In this document: in pieces, positions 32,311-44,732 of the stretch
Layout: each line of letters begins with the position of its first letter
How positions within the stretch are numbered: position 1 is the stretch's first letter
Assembly: GCA_033239005.1 (NCBI GenBank)
Contig: BSQZ01000051.1
Span: forward strand, 2,476,001 to 2,540,000
Direction of reading: 5' to 3'
DNA from: Lamellibrachia satsuma
Taxonomy: Eukaryota; Annelida; Polychaeta; Sabellida; Siboglinidae
DNA length: 64,000 nucleotides
Program-made: the position numbers and the translations under genes
The notes under the pieces: generated by a model
Database searches by the model: none
What the model was told of the DNA's origin: nothing
Seen by the model: only the letters and a program-made list of their open reading frames with translations

Positions 32311-32319
32311 AAACTTTGC

Positions 32320-35300
32320 GTCTGGGGAACTCGCTTGTAGCAGTGTTATTTTCTATATTAATGCAAGAAAGGTGAGTAGTGATACTGAAAATTACGTGAG
32401 TAGGCCCTATGCGTGAATGCGTGGACATTTCCTAGTAACATTTCTCAAACGAAATTCCATTTTACCGGCGTTTCCACACTATGGATATTTCGTGAAATAT
32501 ACGTCAGTTCTTACCTGCGACAAATGCAGCAAACGTCGAGTGAGTTAATCGCCGAGTTTTAATTCCGCGGAAATTACGACCTGGTTCCACGGCAACGCCG
32601 CCAAACGGCCGACATTGAAAGTAGTAAGTGTACCATTGTGACGTCACAAACGATAGGACAATAAAAACTTGCGTATGATCAACGACCAGCGCAAGGGAGC
32701 ACACTGTATGGCGATGTAGGTAACCTGTATCATCGAAATTCGCTACTGCTTTTAAAGATCCTGCTGAGCTTATGTGTACAACTAGATGAATTGGTGGACC
32801 AAAGACTCAAGTAACTGATGAATGCCTTGACAGCTACGTGGGAATTGATTATTTTTATTTATGTTCAGATGTTAGTTAAGATGTATTGCATAAATAATGT
32901 TGAATGAAATTGAAGTGTGAACAAGTTTGAGTTAACTTAAAGTAAGTTGACACGCCCTTTGCAATGTTGACAACGTTGTCGCTTGGCATGCATAGCCGTA
33001 ACAGCACGGACCCTGGAAGTTCTGTTGTTAGAATGTGTTCTTTTATGCACTCTGCAGCTCTGTTTGCGTCACAATACTGTGGAGGCTTTCACGTCTTTAC
33101 CGCTCGTCTGTGATGTTGTTTTCCTTATCTGTGAGTGATTTCCTACATTATCTTGCATTTCGTGATTTCTGTTGCGCTTCTCGGTTCTCGATGCGCCCAT
33201 CAGACAACACCATTTTGTTTTTGGGGTGGCTCCTCTCTGGCACACCACGTGCAAGAGAGAACCACATGCACGTGTCAACATCTGCTCGTGTAAAAACGCG
33301 AAAGTGCTCCCGAAATGCGGGAAACACTACGCTCCAGTGAACGTTCTTGGCGTTGTTTCGCTGTTTTTACGAGTTGCCATTTTCATGTGCCGTTATCATT
33401 CGCGGTAAAAACACATGCTAGAAAACGTAAAATCAACTGTGACCAAAGAAATAAAATGTGCCTAGAATGTCTTCGGAGCACTCCATGTGCGTCTGCGCGC
33501 GCGCGCGCGCGTGCGTGCGTGCGTGTGTAACAGTGGACCCAAACACGCCAGGTCTTTAATGAACTCCCTTCCAAGTGGGAGATTGGTCACCAGGCTTTGC
33601 AAAAAAAGGCAGAACTATCTAATCTCCAGTATTAGCCCACTATGTTGACATTTTAGTTCCTTCAATGACTTTTACTTTCTTCAATGACTGCATGCAGATA
33701 AGAAATGATTTAACCGGAGTGCGGGCGTGACGAGTGGAACAGGCGTTGCATATGTTCGTAAAAAAATGTTAAGGGTCATGGTGGCAATAATTGTCTAATG
33801 TATTCCACTGAGTAAACAGAAAATAACGACAACACCTTGGCATATCATCACACATATATATTCGTCAGCAGAATGGCCCGACACATAGGGATGACGTATG
33901 ATACAACACACCAAAACAGGGTTTACTACATACACAGAGCAAGGCCACACACAACGAACCATGTCGGCATAGCGTCGCAATACAGGCGTGACGCCATCGT
34001 ACACAAAGATGGCGTTGTTATTACAAAACACCCGAAATGGCACCAACCTCCTGGTTGAAATCACTGGGATGCATCAGAGTAACAACCCTCACAAACTGTA
34101 CAACAAAGACGTAAAACCACGGTGCGCACGACAGCAGAACTGCACTGATGATTCTTTATCGTGAATGTGACAAAAACATTGTTGTAAGCCGCATTCGTTA
34201 GATCGTCCAACAGAATGTCGTTCATCCAATCAAGAACGAGATATGGCGATAGCCGTACCTGCGTGTTCCGAAGAGCCGCAGATAGACAGTGCATCTACAC
34301 TTCATTACACTGATGCTACCATCAATCGCCTAATGATCTTTACAATGGTCCTGTATGCTAGTGACATCTACACATGCGCAACCACTATATATGTACACGA
34401 TATACTTACTATTTACAAAACGTATGAATAAATACATCTATACACAAGCGCAGTCTCGTGGACTTTCACAACGTATATATAGTGCCACTCCGTACCTAAA
34501 CTGATCCTAGCATGTTTGATATGACAGTGTTTTTAGAATTCCAGTTAACAGCTCAAAGCAAACGTAATTCCAACACTTTAAAAAAGAAAGTAAAAGTCAT
34601 TTCACAGTCTGACAGCTCAACAGTTCAGTTGTTTTTTTATAATTTTTTTTTACAAAACTGTGTTGTTTCAATATGTATACATGATCACCGAGTTGTTCGA
34701 TCTAGCGAACAATATTTTTTGTAGAGGCATTTTGTTGTTTACCACATGAATTTCAGACTACAGAAGCTTTTGTCTAATGAACAATGATAGTGCTATGGCA
34801 TACAGTACACCGAAGCCAATGCCAAATCTAGCAACACGTGAGTAACAGTCCCATCCATGTGTTATTCAGAGGTAACATTATATTATGTTTAAGTTTTAAA
34901 AATTTAGACATGACTTTAACAGGTGTAAAATTAAACAAATGAAATATGTATGATTTCAAACAGTCAGCAAGTCTTTCCTAAAAATGCTCCAATGCCATAA
35001 AGGAATATTAAATCAAATTGCACGAACCTGAGTACAAAATTGTACACAATACTCATAAGTCTATATTCTGCTTCCACCAAGAAAGGATATTGCCTTATTC
35101 CTAGGCAATGTATCAGTTACATTTATATTGCTGGATCAGCACTTTTAACTGAATTAATTACACAGTGAGTGGCTTAAATACAAGCTCATATAAAATTTGC
35201 AATGTAGTTAAATAATGGTGTATTCTATTCAGTAACCATGCAACACATTACATCTAATTTCTTGACATACACTTATAAAAGCAGACTTCCTACACACAAA

Positions 35301-35930
35301 ATAAATTCTGAAAAAAAAAAATTCTATCAAGCATCTTTAGTACATACGGAAACAGTACACTTCACAATGCAGTGGATTACCACAATTTCAAAGTGAAAGT
35401 ATCAAATAATATACATCTGCACATTAATTTGCCAATAAAATGTTAAACACATCCCTTCTGACTACCAATAGTCTGTCATAGACTACATCAAATCTGACAC
35501 AATGAATGATTTAACCCATTTCCATGTACACGATTTTATAGTCGTCAGTACAAATAAATGGGTTGTGTCAATTGCTCACTAATCATTAAAATTACTGATG
35601 TTACCTGGTAATACTCTTAACTAATGGCATTTATGATAACCATTGATTTTGATGTCAAACACTGAGAAGATATTTAGTTAGGCTTGTAGCTTATACAGAT
35701 TACAACATTCATTCAATATTCATGTTGACATTTTATGTTTGAAAATAACAAGTTCAGGAAATATGTGCAATGTACCTTTACTCATGAAGTGAAGCCCAGT
35801 ACCACAATAACAGAAGATGGTGGTAAACGCTGAAACGCAACTAATGCAACCATAGAAAAATCATATACAATATATTACCTTCCTAGTAACTCTGCAAAAG
35901 GTCATGGAGGTGAAGGTCATGTAAAGGTCA
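32320..35930. other. Intergenic stretch without supported gene
   Basis: About 3.6 kb. The part from 32.5 to 34.5 kb is noticeably richer in CG than its neighbours but shows no frame with plausible splice sites. At 33496-33528 there is an alternating (GC)n(GTGC)n tract able to adopt Z-DNA. Confidence 0.45.
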
Positions 35931-35940
35931 TGTATTTACT

Positions 35941-37020
35941 GCAGTGTTGGTCACCAGGGAAACCTTCTAAGAAACAGATGATATCTGGCAAACTTCCATT
36001 CATTTGTACGTTCTCTAGAGAAAAATGGCAACATAAATATTGAATGACTGTTGTTGAATTAATTTGACTTATTTGTGTGCCTAAAACATCTGCTCCAAGC
36101 AGAGAAGAACAACAGTTTGCTTCAGTACAACTAGCGTAGTAGTAGTTTTATGTATGATCACTAAGTGGCAAGTAGTTTTATGTATGATCAGTAAGTGGCA
36201 AGTAGTTTTATATATGATCAGTAAGTGGCAAGTAGTTTTATATATGATCAGTAAGTGGCAAGTAGTTTTATATATGATCACTAAGTGGCAAGTAGTTTTA
36301 TATATGATCAGTAAGTGGCAAGTAGTTTTATATATGATCACTAAGTGGCAAGTAGTTTTATGTATGATCAGTAAGTGGCAAGTAGTTTTATGTATGATCA
36401 GTAAGTGACAACTAGTTTTATATATGATCACTAAGTGGCAAGTAGTTTTATGTATGATCACTAAGTGGCAAGTAGTTTTATATATGATCAGTAAGTGGCA
36501 AGTAGTTTTATATATGATCACTAAGTGGCAAGTAGTTTTATGTATGATCAGTAAGTGACAAGTAGTTTTATGTATAATCACTAAGTGGCAAGTAGTTTTA
36601 TATATGATCACTAAGTGGCAAGTAGTTTTATGTATGATCACTAAGTGGCAAGTAGTTTTATGTATGATCAGTAAGTGACAAGTAGTTTTATATATGATCA
36701 CTAAGTGGCAAGTAGTTTTATGTATGATCAGTAAGTGGCAAGTAGTTTTATATATGATCAGTAAGTGGCAAGTAGTTTTATATATGATCACTAAGTGGCA
36801 AGTAGTTTTATGTATTATCACTAAGTGGCAAGTAGTTTTATATATGATCACTAAGTGGCAAGTAGTTTTATGTATGATCACTAAGTGGCAAGTAGTTTTA
36901 TATATGATCACTAAGTGGCAAGTAGTTTTATATATGATCACTAAGTGGCAAGTAGTTTTATGTATAATCACTAAGTGGCAAGTAGTTTTATATATGATCA
37001 CTAAGTGGCAAGCAATTTTA
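35941..37020. repeat. Dispersed repeat carrying a 30-bp minisatellite (about 29 copies)
   Basis: The left part (35941-36130) matches 39309-39480 in ordered blocks: 'gttggtca', 'cttctaagaaacagat', 'ttctctaga', 'gaatgac..t..tgaatt' and 'atagtttgctt'. The array from about 36135 is 'agtagttttatatatgatca' plus 'ctaagtggca' in near-perfect 30-bp register, differing mainly at three positions (tata/tgta, gatca/aatca, cta/gta). Because the period is ten codons, long frames stay open on both strands; they are not genes. The array lies 0.7-1.6 kb beyond the stop codon of the CUB/TSP1 gene. Confidence 0.95.
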
Positions 37021-37374
37021 TGCATGCCCATCAGACGGCAAACAGTAACATATCCAGTACCAATCCATTCCATCCATAAATCCATCCATAAATAATAGAT
37101 AATGTGAATCCAAAAACTATAAAATGTTCTCAATTGAAATGTGTACAAATGTATGAAATTAGAAACGCATTCTTCAGTCAAAGCTGATGACCAGGGACAC
37201 CTGTAGTTCATGAACAACATTTTGGTCTAAGTATCTGTCACATATTTCAAAATTTAAATAGGTACTATGAACTGCAGCCATGTAGTAATTATACTGATGA
37301 ATGTAGCAGATTATGTGTAATGAAATCACCCGTAATTCCACAAAAGAATTGTCTATAAAAACAGATGGTCCCAC

Positions 37375-37378
<4 letters not shown>

Positions 37379-37428
<50 letters not shown>
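37379..37428. repeat. (TA)n microsatellite
   Basis: About 24 uninterrupted TA units. It lies downstream of the CUB/TSP1 gene stop codon. Similar tracts are at 52338-52397, 54462-54520, 59155-59221 and 60892-60949. Confidence 0.97.
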
Positions 37429-37432
<4 letters not shown>

Positions 37433-37759
37433 CAAATGTATCCAGAATAAGAAAAAGCTGCATCAAATATGAGATATCTCCACTTGATAATCTTATCTCA
37501 AGATACAGAATGTTCCTTAAAAATGTAATAGAAAAATATGCCCTGGAAGATGGCATATACACCGGGGATAGGTGATAACAGGTCACCTTACAAACGACAC
37601 ATATATATCCCTTTACAGCATGCAGGTACATGCATGTGATGTCAGCTAAAACTGTTGCTTCACAAGACAGCCGTGAGTGGGAACATTTGTCATTCGCAAT
37701 GTCATGTTTGAGATTCACATTTTTGGCGATACTGTTGCCGCTGAGATATTGCACAGACG

Positions 37760-39276
37760 TCAACATTGACTGGTGTTGCGATCTTCGACAGTGGCAGTCA
37801 GGTGCTTTGATGGGGTGGCAGGACCACCCTGCCTGCCAGACCAGGTGAGCGTATACGCATGAGGATCCATGGTGAAGAATGATCCTGGGATCTCCGGGAT
37901 GTCGTCATACTCCAAGTCAGGATCGTGAAAAAGCACGGACGGACTTCGACTCCCCGACGTGTCAGAGAACAGTTTCGTCTTTTGTAGCACTGGCGACAAC
38001 CCAGGTGATAATGAGGAAGGAGTGTTCGCATTTCGGTCTGTTACGTATTGGTTTTCTGGGCTTTGCCCGTCTGGTTTTTGGATATTGCGCAACGGCAACG
38101 GTCTCACTTCCGGGCGACAAGTGTCACGCTTTGCGAGTGGAATGCAGTTGGCATTCTGTGTGTCGGGAGTAGTCGGTTGAGATATATCCATGGGCACCGG
38201 CTTGCTGTCGTTCAAATGTTGACGGTGTTGATTTCTCATCTGGTCGTCTGGGTGTGGGTCTTTCCTTGGCCATGAATCACGACCCTCCACTGGGGGGCGC
38301 TGCTCAACGGCCGACGGATCAACACCGAGGCACGTTTCTGCGACGTTACCTCTATGCTTCTTCCGCCTGATAGGTTGGTCGTATATCGGTTCCAAAGGAA
38401 TGTCTTCATTTGATATCTGCATCATGTCCAACTGATGATGACTGCTACGTCTGCTTTCGCCAACAGAAGTTGCGTCTGGACTGAGATCTTCTGCGTCTGC
38501 CATTGGGATACAGCCACGCTGGTTTATTGCACTCATGAAGCTTTTATTGCGGGGATCAAGACGGGGGTCAAGACGGGTCGGTGACAATGACATATGTGAT
38601 TCCGTTGATCTTGCATGATGTTTTGGTGACCTGTACTCTGCAGCTTTGTGTTGCGGCGACGAACGAGAGTGCCCCCTAGCAGAATCCGTGTCATGCCTAC
38701 TGCGATGAGAATGCCTATCGTCCAAGCCATGTGAATGCTTCTTGTAACCATGGCGATGGTGTCTGTGGCCTTTCGTTTTGTGGCCATCCAGTGGTGTGAG
38801 ATTAGGATTCCGGGCGTAATCGTTGCCACTGGCGCCCAGTGTGTATGGGTTTGGGTACTGCATACCATCAACATTTGCGATGTCCCGAGCGAGGTATTTC
38901 CCACTGCTGGTAGATGGCGACACTAATGGAGCGGTTCTCCGTCCAACAACTTGGGGCTGTGCATTATGTGCTGCTCCTGGGAGGATAAAATTTCGCTTTG
39001 ACGGACTCGAGACTGGGTCGCTGAACGACATATTGACACTGCTGCTGCCGATGCTGTGAAGTGGACTACTGACCCCGACCCCGTTGCTAAGCAACGCCTG
39101 ATGCGCCTGCAACTTCTTTCTGCGTCGGTGACGCAGAGCATAGCGATGGTGACATGCAAACGCGATGGATGCAATGACAACAATGACGCACAAGACGATG
39201 CCGATGAGCGTCACCGTACTCTGCCACACTGTCGATATTCCACCACCAGGTGGCACAACCAGAGTCGTGTTTGATG
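37760..39276 (-). CDS. CUB/TSP1 type I membrane protein, last exon (transmembrane and cytoplasmic tail)
   Basis: The acceptor 'tgtttgtttcag|CATCAAAC' takes G from the CUB exon to make Ala, then 505 codons run to TGA at 37760. A short juxtamembrane stalk with a glycosylation site (NTT) precedes a clear helix at residues 21-41 (VTLIGIVLCVIVVIASIAFA then C). A basic stop-transfer run HHRYALRHRRRKK follows. The tail of about 465 residues is Ser/Pro-rich and probably disordered, with a His-rich block at about 165-202 (GHKTKGHRHHRHGYKKHSHG) and a possible SH2-type motif IYDQP. The last 56 residues contain DLEYDDIPEIPGSFFTMDPH and AYTLTW, which looks like a conserved end motif. The layout recalls vertebrate THSD1 (TSP1, one helix, long tail), but THSD1 lacks this CUB order, so orthology is not claimed. 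A surface adhesion or signalling receptor is likely. Confidence 0.9.
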
Positions 39277-39308
39277 CTGAAACAAACACAGAAAATAATA
39301 TTTATAAA

Positions 39309-39560
39309 GTGTTGGTCAACCTCCTAAGAAACAGATAAAATCTGGAAACCTTGGTTCTACATTCTCTAGAGTAAAACATCCATGTGAATACTGAATGAAC
39401 GTCAATGAATTCTTCGGATATGTTTACATTCCTAATATATCACCAACCAGTAGAAGGGGAATAGTTTGCTTCTTCACAACTAGGGGGCAAGTAGTTTATT
39501 TTACAACCACTAGTTGGCAAGCAGTTCTGTACATCCCCACCAGAGAGTAAGCATTATATA
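39309..39560. repeat. Dispersed repeat, unexpanded sister of 35941-37020
   Basis: It shares ordered blocks with 35941-36130, followed by only about three degenerate units of the 30-bp type ('actagggggcaagtagttta', 'actagttggcaagcagttct', 'cagagagtaagcatt'). It sits in the intron between the CUB exon and the last exon and shows the state before array expansion. Confidence 0.75.
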
Positions 39561-39921
39561 CAAGGATAGAAATATTTTTGTACCTATAATACTAACACTA
39601 ACATAATCAGTCGATTTATGGATGAATCCTTTTTGTTCTTCATTATCATAGTGAATGAAGAAACAATGCACAGGATATTAAATTAACTCACAAAGTACAG
39701 ATGAGAAGTGCTATATATAACTTATATAACATTACAGTAACGACTAATTTTTTTTTTAAATTGCTTAAAAAATATAAAACCATATCAACATAATTGGTAT
39801 AGTATAACCTAGTGGAGCTGGTAGAAGTTATTTATTAAGTATTGCACAAAAGCATATAAACATGCATGCATGCACGCATGCACACACACACGCACACCCA
39901 AATGTTAAATCACATACGTAC

Positions 39922-40323
39922 CAACTGATTCATAAACAGCAACGAAGCCTTGATTATCAATCTCATAGATGTCCATCCGTCTTCTCTCCACTGGCATAAT
40001 AAATTCCACTAACATGACATTCTGTGATGACATGACGGACTGTGGCGTCACTCCGCCATAGTCTCGCACCAGCAGGTCCGACTGTCGCGTGTCACCATCA
40101 CGAACTTTCACCAGCGTGTGGCGGTCAGTGCCATCTAGTGTGTAAACCTTGAACGTCAGTTTGACGATGAAGTCAGTCGGAGCGGTGATGACCCAAAGTA
40201 CTGAGCCTCGACACATCCTCGTTGATGACGTGATCCGGCCTCTGACACTGCTCATGTCACAGCCACATTGACATGTCGGGTCCTTCGACAGAAACTGGTC
40301 CTCTGGTGCCACAGACGTCACTT
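39922..40323 (-). CDS. CUB/TSP1 membrane protein, CUB-domain exon
   Basis: This 402-nt exon, phase 1 to phase 1, has acceptor 'tgtattcag|AAGTG' and donor 'TCAGTTG|gtacgt'. After EVTSVAPEDQFLSKDPT it enters a CUB-like fold. Cysteines occur in CQCGCD and MCRG, then come VLWVITAPTDFIVKLTF and FKVYTLDGTDRHTLVKVRDG. It continues with LLVRDYGGVTPQSVMSSQNV, MLVEFIMP and ends GFVAVYESV. The 'VLWVI.AP......L.F' and 'DG...G...P....SSQN..LVEF' pattern is typical of CUB, with the final two cysteines of classical CUB absent. CUB domains bind proteins or glycans outside the cell. Symmetrical phases fit exon-shuffled extracellular modules. Confidence 0.9.
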
Positions 40324-40792
40324 CTGAATACAAGACAAAATCAGTTAAATTTAAGTGACAATATTGAATACATTCGAAATTAAAAAACAAGTGGCATAAA
40401 TTAAGAGTTTTCCCGGCTTGCCAATCGACGTATTCTTCCTTTTTAGTTCGAGCGACGACTGTTTACAGGACATTACACACTAATTAGTATTAATAAAATC
40501 TTGGCTTCATATTTTCCAGAATGCATAGCTTTGCCATATGAAATCAAGCAAGCCAGTTTTATGACATACAAAGATCGCTTGACGTCAAATAATGAAAGAC
40601 AAAAACAAATGATTCAACGGAATTTGTTGCACATTCCCTTTAATGTTCAACTTCACTGCATTCTTTCACCCTTCATCTCAAAGTACTCCAATCAGAACCA
40701 GTCGAGACACATTTATCTATATCACATAATTCCAAAGATGTTAAAAATTACCAATACACAAAACCACTGTGTGCCCCAAAAGTCACACCTAC

Positions 40793-40969
40793 CTTTACAG
40801 GGAATGCCGCAATTCTGCCACTGCACCATGTCGCCCACGCAGAACTTGCCCCCGTTGGCTGGTTTTGGATGGTCACATGCACGGAAACGACTTCTCTGTC
40901 CATCACCACAGGTGAGACTGCAGGCCCCCCACGAAGACCACATGTTCCACTTGCCATCGACAACTGAAT
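40793..40969 (-). CDS. CUB/TSP1 membrane protein, thrombospondin type-1 exon
   Basis: This 177-nt exon, phase 1-1, has acceptor 'catgtttgcag|ATTCAG' and donor 'TGTAAAG|gtaggt'. It codes one complete TSP1 repeat: KWNMWSSWGACSLTCGDGQR, SRFRACDHPKPANGGKFC and VGDMVQWQNCGIPCK. It has the three layered tryptophans (W..W..W, also C-mannosylation sites), the O-fucose site CSLTCGDG, R-x-R strand residues and six cysteines. It precedes the CUB exon in frame. Earlier exons with the signal peptide must lie at higher coordinates; none could be identified with confidence. Confidence 0.95.
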
Positions 40970-40999
40970 CTGCAAACATGAATAATGACGGTCATTAGG

Positions 41000-41640
41000 T
41001 TCGCTAATTGCAGCAACTTCAAAACTGCGTCAGACAAATTGTGAAAATACTTGTAGAATTTAAAGAAAGAACACTGACTAATGAAATCTCCATCGATCAG
41101 GTAAGTGTGGTCATACTTTCATTCACTAGGTGTCCCTTTCATTCACTAGGTGTCAGCACTTTGTCAGGGACACCATAGTAATTCATCAAAGCTTTGTGAG
41201 CGAGTGAGCAGATATTATATTTAGGGCAGAGGTGCTTAGCAACAGAAAGAGAGGTAACACTTTTCATGACCCGAGGGAAGTATATGAGGATCTGGCATCG
41301 CAGGCCTCACACCACAGCCACAAGGGGAGAGTGAAGGAGTGGGTTCCCCTTAGAGGCAACATTTTTTATTTTAGGGTATATTGACTTAATTCTGGTGCAT
41401 TTTTGCATGTATTTATATAGTTCAGAGTTAAAAGAATTAAGACTTGAAATTTCAGTTAGGCGGTACATTTTGGTTCACAATCAATAGATCGTGAGATTCA
41501 ATGATATCTTACAACTTCCAAGCAGTTTAGCACATTGATTGGACAAAAATAAATCACCTAAGAATCAAGTATAAATAAATCACTTTAGAGTACATGACAC
41601 AAGAGAGCCAGTTATTCTGGCTACCCCAATACCAGATATT
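41000..41640. other. Intron upstream of TSP1 exon
   Basis: No additional TSP1 or CUB exon could be read here. A 22-base duplication ('ttcattcactaggtgtc') occurs near 41115-41155. Confidence 0.4.
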
Positions 41641-41900
41641 TGAATAAAGAACATTTGAGCACAGAACATTTGAGCAGAGCTAGAACATTTGAGAACAGAA
41701 CATTTGAGTAGAGCTAGAACATTTGAGAACAGAACATTTGAGCAGAGCTAGAACATTTGAGAACAGAACATTTGAGCAGAGCTAGAACATTTGAGAACAG
41801 AACATTTGAGAACAGAACATTTGAGCAGAGCTAGAACATTTGAGCACAGAACATTTGAGCAGAGCTAGAACATTTGAGAACAGAACATTTGAGCAGAGCC
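41640..41900. repeat. Minisatellite 'agaacatttgagcagagct'
   Basis: Alternating blocks 'agaacatttgagaac' and 'agaacatttgagcagagct' repeat for about 250 bases with a compound period of about 34 bases and occasional block skipping. Confidence 0.95.
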
Positions 41901-41904
41901 ACCC

Positions 41905-43195
41905 CCAGGGGTGTGGAAAGCAATCTGGGAAACCTCATAGCAACTTAATCAGGTTTCACAAGGAAATTATGTTGCAGTAAACATAATAACTTCTAACCCC
42001 TGTGGTCGAACAGCATTTTCTTTGTGCATTTTGACTTATTTTTTAATATTCCTTTGGTTTCTGCAGATAATAAGTATTCAGCAAAACCAACATTTATTTT
42101 TCCAGTTGATCCTAGAAGTTCAGCCTTCAGCTAATCCTATCTTTTGCGTGGAATGTTTGTATCCAATATTTTAATGTGCCAACTTTTCTGTTCAGAGTAT
42201 TCATGTTCAGTCGTCTGTACGAAACTTAGGTAAACATCAAGAGTTTTTATCAAAGACATCCTGCACTTTTGCTGTGGTGATTTCGTCGAAATAAACACTT
42301 AGTGGATGGTCTCTTAATGTCTATGGAGTCACTTCATACTGATTTCTAGGTTATTACTTTCAAATAATTGTGACTGTCATTACTACTTGTGTGCGTGCTT
42401 GTAATCACTGAGTCGAAATAACCAGCCATAATAAGAAGCAACGTAAAACGTAAGGGTTATTTTGAAACAAAAACCTTAGAGTTAGTATTTAAAATTACTC
42501 CAGAGATGTTAGGAAAATATACAGCAAGGTAAAGGAATGTTTATTTTTAAGAAATCCATCCCAGTCAAAGGTGCATTTTACTGACATATTTTTAATGTTT
42601 ACCAAAATGTGTTGAGGGTGTCTGTTAATCTGTAGAATTTATATTTCCATCCATCTTTTAATTAATAAACCTGTTTCTATGTGTCCATCCCTCTTTCTAT
42701 TGTCTGTCCAGTTAAAGGGAATGAACAACAACATTCAGTGATCAACTGAACGATATTGTTTTACGTTACATTGCGACACTTAAATTATTAGTATTTATAT
42801 AACATCTCTGTTTGATAAAGAAAACATCCATTCCATATAGAAGACGTTACTTTTGTGATCTTTCATCTCTTAATAGTTTCAAAATACACGATTTAGTGAT
42901 GAAATAAACCTGCTAGTTTTACAACATTATGTAAAGAGACCTTTCTACAGCAATTAAAGGCAGACAAATAAATCGGATGATTTATTGTTCTGCCAAATTC
43001 TCGGTTTACAAATTTTGTTATGATAAATTTACTGCACCAAAAACATGAAGTGGTTAATTTTAACTTCAACTTTAAGATTGAAAAAAAATTAGAATTTGGA
43101 CATTTTGACTATGTGAAATCCCCAACTAGCTACGCATCAGTCAACCAATGAAAATCACTGTACCTTCCCTTTAACCACACACCTGTCTATGTGTG
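41905..43195. other. Featureless AT-rich stretch
   Basis: No exons, RNA genes or repeats could be supported. It may be intron of the CUB/TSP1 gene. Confidence 0.35.
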
Positions 43196-43262
43196 TCTAT
43201 CTGTCAATCAGTCAGTCAGTCATTTGTCAGTCAGTCATTTGTCCGTCAGTCAGTCATTTGTC
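43196..43262. repeat. Short tandem repeat 'cagtcagtcatttgtc'
   Basis: Three to four imperfect units. The following 200 bases (43270-43500) are richer in CG than the surroundings, but no exon could be fitted. Confidence 0.8.
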
Positions 43263-44505
43263 TGTATGCATCATTAGCCGGAAAGAACAGCAGTAACGAG
43301 AAATGCAACATGCGAACATTGATGTCACAGCCAGTTGATGAGCACTGGTGCATATACGAGTGGAGAGCACTAGTGCGCACTATGGTAACAGCTAACGTAG
43401 CGGACACTGACTGTCTAAATGTCATCAGCTTCAAAGGCCACACAATCACTTTGTTCTATGCGCTCGCTCATTCACTTGCTTTCAGTTCAGTTGTTCACAA
43501 TCCACTTCATTGGACCAATAATAATGATTGCTTTCCAACAGTATAACTAAATAAATATAAGATGACTTAATCTTGGTTATGCTGACATCAACCTATACGG
43601 GAAATTCCCATAATCCATCCTTAATGACATCATTCATTTATATTACAAATTTTCATTGCTAAAACAATATGTTCATAATTCAATTCATTTAGATAAATGG
43701 TGTATCTGAAATTCTAAAATAGGTATTGTTATTTATAATTGAAATAAAAAATGCAAGATATTTGTATTATTTGAAAAAAAAGATATCTGACCCCAATTCA
43801 GTTTGTTACCAGTACAGCTGACATCAAAACAAGGTGGAATGGAGAGGACAACTCTCTGAGTGTCACTAAAACTTGTCCTATTGATGGATTTGTGAAAATA
43901 CAGTGGCAACAACAGTTACCTTGATTAATTAGAAACTGCCTTAGGGTTAACCCGGTTTGTAAAATAATTATGGGATGAAACTGATGCAAAGAAACGATGG
44001 TAGAGGAACTTGAAATCAAAAGCATAGTTCTGACCAGTAACTGGCGACAAAGTAGTCCAAGTTCAACTAGAAGTCTTGAACAGTGTTCCCAGAGCAAATG
44101 TCAAGATATTTTATAACCAAAAGATCTCACAGAGCAAAATAAACCCACAGTTAGGGCCATGCATGATGGTGTCCCATTTTTAATTCAGGTGATCTTTGTG
44201 ACAGACCACTCACTGTGGCCAGCCGTTGATAAATATCCTTTGGGACAAAGCATGGATCAGTCTTGCATTAGAGATGATAGAGGCATCTACAGGACACCAT
44301 TGTTGGGGGATTCTCCAGTTACATAGCCAATCCAAATCACTGCCCCACTTTTTCTACACAGAGCAACTTGAAATGGTGTTTGGTGTCAAACCTCCATGCA
44401 TAGTTGCATACATCTGCTATACAACAGATAGTAGGGGCGTGTCACCACAGGGAGCTTCTGTAGAAAGTCACCTGGGTTGACAGGTTTTGAATAAATGCAC
44501 TAGAT

Positions 44506-44732
44506 CAGGGATTCCCAGACTTCCCCAGCTCACGCCCCCCCAACATTTCTGCCCACTGGCTGAGCCCCCTCCCGCCCTTCCAGGTTTTTTATTTCACTGG
44601 TAATGTACATTTCTAAAATGGAATTCCAGAATAATTGTGCATGTTTGCAGACGACCCCCTGGAACTCCATGACCCCCTGGAACTCCACGGCAGCCCACAT
44701 TGGAACCTCAGTCCCCAGTTTGGAAATCCCTG
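44506..44732. mobile_element. hAT-type MITE, 227 bp
   Basis: The left end CAGGGATTCCCAGACTT matches the inverted right end CAGGGATTTCCAAACTG, the 'CAGNGNTTCCCAAACT' terminus of many hAT/Charlie elements. The interior is C-rich and non-coding, with a short internal duplication ('gaccccctggaactccatga'). The flanking 8-mers (cactagat and tcctaact) do not match, so the target duplication has decayed or is absent. Confidence 0.75.

Noticed and set aside
36081..37220. 379-codon minus-strand frame of repeated TTCHLVIIYK
   Set aside because: It lies across the 30-bp array; a period of ten codons keeps the frame open on both strands. No start context, splice signal or non-repeat domain supports a gene.
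43246..43449. Minus-strand frame with a signal-peptide-like MLHFSLLLFF stretch, considered as first exon of the CUB/TSP1 gene
   Set aside because: A stop follows shortly in the 'cagtcagtcattt' repeat and no splice donor lies before it.
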